DNA of 7,158 nt from a bacterium (lineage in GTDB: Bacteria; Patescibacteriota; Patescibacteriia; Patescibacteriales; JALTFF01): the NCBI GenBank assembly GCA_027007465.1, contig JALTFF010000084.1:1-7158 (forward strand), read 5' to 3'. Within the stretch, counting starts at the first letter, position 1; each line of letters opens with the position of its first letter. Below, piece after piece: positions 6,101 through 7,158 of the stretch. The notes below the pieces were generated by a model, which saw only the letters and a program-made list of their open reading frames with translations, did no database searches and had not been told where the DNA came from. The position numbers and the translations under genes are program-made.

Positions 6101-7090
6101 AACCATAGGCCTTAATTCAGGAGGAATTACTGGAATAACTGTCAAAACCATCCATTCTGGTCTAATTTTATTAACTTTTAAGCTTTCAGCTAACTTTATT
6201 CTTTTTATTATTTTATCCTTTTTATCTTTCTTAGCGTCTTTTAATTTCTTTAATTGACTTTTAAGCTCTTTTATAAGTTTTTCTAAATCAATTTTTTCTA
6301 ATAATTGCTTAATAGCTTCTGCGCCAATTCCAGCTTCAAAAATATAGCCATATTTTAAACTTAATGTTTGATAAGTATGCTCAGAAATAATTTTAAGAGG
6401 AGCTAATTCCTTAAGTTCTGCTTCAGCTGTTTCTAAAAAATCTTTTAGTTCAGCTATTTTATTATCTCTTTCTTTTTCTAAGTTTTCTAATTGTTCAGTA
6501 ATCTGTTTTTCTATTTTAGATAAACTTTCTCCTCCATTAATCAGCTTGCTTTTAGAATTCTTTACTTCTTTGGATTTTTTGTTAAATTCATTTTCAATTT
6601 GTTTCTTTTTAGTTTTAAACTCTTCTTTAATCTGTAAGGCTGCCTGCTTTTTCAAACCTTCATCTACATTTGTAATAATAAAATTAGCAAAATATATCAC
6701 TTTTTCCAATGATTGAGTTGAAAGATTTAATAATAACCCTATTTTTGAAGGTATGCCTTTTAAAAACCAAATATGAGTTACAGGTGTTTTAAGTTTAATA
6801 TGACCCATACGTTCACGCCTTACAATAGCGCGTGTCACTTCTACTCCACATCTTTCACAAACAATCCCTTTGTATCTAATTTTTTTATATTTTCCGCAAA
6901 AACATTCCCAATCTTTTGTAGGTCCAAATATTCTCTCGCAAAATAAACCATCTTTTTCAGCTCGTTGAGTTCTATAGTTAATAGTTTCTGGGCGGATAAC
7001 TTCACCATGAGACCATGATAAAATTTTCTCAGGAGAAGCTAATTTTAATTTAACTAAATCAAAGTCTTCTGCTTTAATTGTGTTTGGCAT
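3140..7090 (-). CDS. rpoC: DNA-directed RNA polymerase subunit beta-prime (RpoC)
   Basis: Large catalytic subunit of RNA polymerase; with beta it forms the active-site cleft of the cytoplasmic core enzyme. The 1316-residue frame looks complete. Seen in order: zinc-binding CFCG...CERC (Cys63, 65, 78, 81); a Lys/Glu-rich coiled-coil insertion (about 143-232); clamp and rudder region with LRPMVPLDGGRFATSDLNDLYRR (326-348) and GKRVDYSGRSVIVV (424-437); the Mg2+-binding NADFDGD (538-544, Asp540/542/544); bridge helix GVRKGLSDTALRTSNAGYL (837-855); second zinc site Cys873, 945, 952, 955; trigger loop MRTFHTGG (989-996); and the C-terminal SFQETDRVL...GLKENVIIGRLIPVGTG. The roughly 190-residue SI3 trigger-loop insertion of E. 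coli is absent, as in Gram-positives. Start chosen at 7088-7090 because the sequence then aligns with other RpoC N-termini (KLASPEKILSWSHGEV). No Shine-Dalgarno is visible before it. Identification is certain. Confidence 0.99.
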   Translation of the reverse strand: MPNTIKAEDFDLVKLKLASPEKILSWSHGEVIRPETINYRTQRAEKDGLFCERIFGPTKDWECFCGKYKKIRYKGIVCERCGVEVTRAIVRRERMGHIKLKTPVTHIWFLKGIPSKIGLLLNLSTQSLEKVIYFANFIITNVDEGLKKQAALQIKEEFKTKKKQIENEFNKKSKEVKNSKSKLINGGESLSKIEKQITEQLENLEKERDNKIAELKDFLETAEAELKELAPLKIISEHTYQTLSLKYGYIFEAGIGAEAIKQLLEKIDLEKLIKELKSQLKKLKDAKKDKKDKIIKRIKLAESLKVNKIRPEWMVLTVIPVIPPELRPMVPLDGGRFATSDLNDLYRRVINRNNRLQQLIDLNAPEVIRRNEKRMLQEAVDALIDNSARHTKTTFASTGQRRSLKSLADALKGKQGRFRRNLLGKRVDYSGRSVIVVNPSLKLGQCGLPKKMALELFKPFIISQLIKGGYAHNVKNASKFIEAGNDEVFDILERIIKKSYVLLNRAPTLHRLGIQAFKPILIEGKAIQIHPMVCQAFNADFDGDQMAVHLPLTEEARKECEDIMLSTHNLLKPATGEPIVVATQDIVWGSYYLTMLKDKEKTDEKKLKVFSSFEQVIFVYKLGKVRLHQIIKVRNSKHYKGAESYLITTPGRILFNQSFPDDYPFFNELANKGKLKNIIKQCLIMYGNEISIKIIDRLKSLAFDYVTKSGQSWGMDDLVNFEEKDRIIKKAEEEVEGINQHFEQGFLTKSERYSKIIELWTKAKEDILNVVENGLDKTGPVYSMIDSGARGSLSQLVQIVGMKGLVTSPSGEIIELPVKGNFKQGFNALEYFISSHGVRKGLSDTALRTSNAGYLTRRLIDLAQDIIVNKEDCGDTEGVKITQKQSEEIGKTLLERIIGRYLAADLKNKEGKVLVKAGKLIDFNIADKLKTENIEEAVIRSPLTCKLDKGVCAKCYGWDLGYNKPVKLGTAVGIIAAQSIGEPGTQLTMRTFHTGGVAGGGDITQGLPRVEEIFEARTPKVRAFMADVDGKIKIEIGEKIIKDEKGREIITSNKSDKIIKLIHQIDKEDVYDLNAIANEKNKNNKIIIKIKNGQVVKKDDILAEVGGEKIKAKQTGIAKLDKNKIKIDIKERQIKEFIVPNGYNIWVKDGQFVKKGDRLTDGSLNLQQLYKLKGKLATQKYIIEEIQHIYSSQGQPLNDKHIELIVKQMFSRVYIKDIGDTELFPGSIVEESVFNKANRKAKRQNKKPATGAPLLLGMSKVALSTNSFLSAASFQETDRVLIDAAVSGKVDHLEGLKENVIIGRLIPVGTGFRKKK

Positions 7091-7158
7091 ATTATTTTAA
7101 TAATAAATAAAAAATAGTTTAAAACATAATTGAGCAACATTTAGATGCAATATTGATT
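7091..7158. other. AT-rich leader upstream of rpoC, no gene recognised
   Basis: In most bacteria rpoB lies directly upstream of rpoC. All three minus-strand frames that enter from the window edge stop before the rpoC ATG, and none of the short open tails resembles an RpoB C-terminus. The rpoB stop, if rpoB is adjacent, probably lies beyond the window. There is no hairpin, no clear promoter and no Shine-Dalgarno; the bases next to the ATG are TTATTAAAATAAT. Confidence 0.4.

Noticed and set aside
3225..6257. Plus-strand ORFs inside the rpoC region
   Set aside because: They are antisense to an unambiguous rpoC whose motifs run through all of these positions.
1..7158. CRISPR array, tRNA, rRNA or insertion sequence
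   Set aside because: I saw no spaced direct repeats, cloverleaf sequence, rRNA core motif, transposase motif or terminal inverted repeats.

Overview
The window is very AT-rich, and every gene recognised in it lies on the minus strand. Read in the direction of transcription, from high to low coordinates, it holds: a short non-coding stretch; a complete rpoC (RNA polymerase beta-prime, 1316 residues) with an intrinsic terminator just after its stop codon; a decayed MazE-type antitoxin gene and a broken downstream ORF that was probably its partner; an AT-rich intergenic region with small repeats and a DnaA-box-like site; and the first 788 codons of a large gene that runs off the left edge.

The organism is probably a member of the Candidatus Patescibacteria (CPR), most likely a Parcubacteria-like lineage. 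This is inferred from the base composition, the style of the RpoC sequence, and the large surface protein, which combines an N-terminal helix-turn-helix, one membrane segment and a tail-fibre-like ectodomain. I recall that combination from such genomes but could not search for it. The genetic code looks standard: 1316 RpoC codons and 788 fibre codons contain no in-frame TGA, and glycine is written GGN. This argues against Gracilibacteria/Absconditabacteria, which read UGA as glycine.

Region by region: 7091-7158 is a leader with no recognisable rpoB end. 3140-7090 is rpoC, with all catalytic and zinc-binding residues, a long N-terminal coiled-coil insertion, no SI3 insertion in the trigger loop, and an extra segment near the C-terminus. 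3080-3127 is its terminator. 2723-2919 is a frameshifted mazE, with a 14-bp palindrome upstream. 2545-2718 is an interrupted ORF starting 4 bases after the mazE stop. 2366-2544 carries an extended -10 promoter for the fibre gene, a 12-bp tandem duplication, TTATC repeats and a small hairpin. 1-2365 is the 5' portion of the fibre-like gene.

The genes do not form one pathway. RpoC is housekeeping and is separated by its terminator from a dead toxin-antitoxin-like module and a surface-protein gene with its own promoter. The most intriguing item is the surface protein, because it places a putative DNA-binding domain in the cytoplasm on the same chain as an extracellular fibre.
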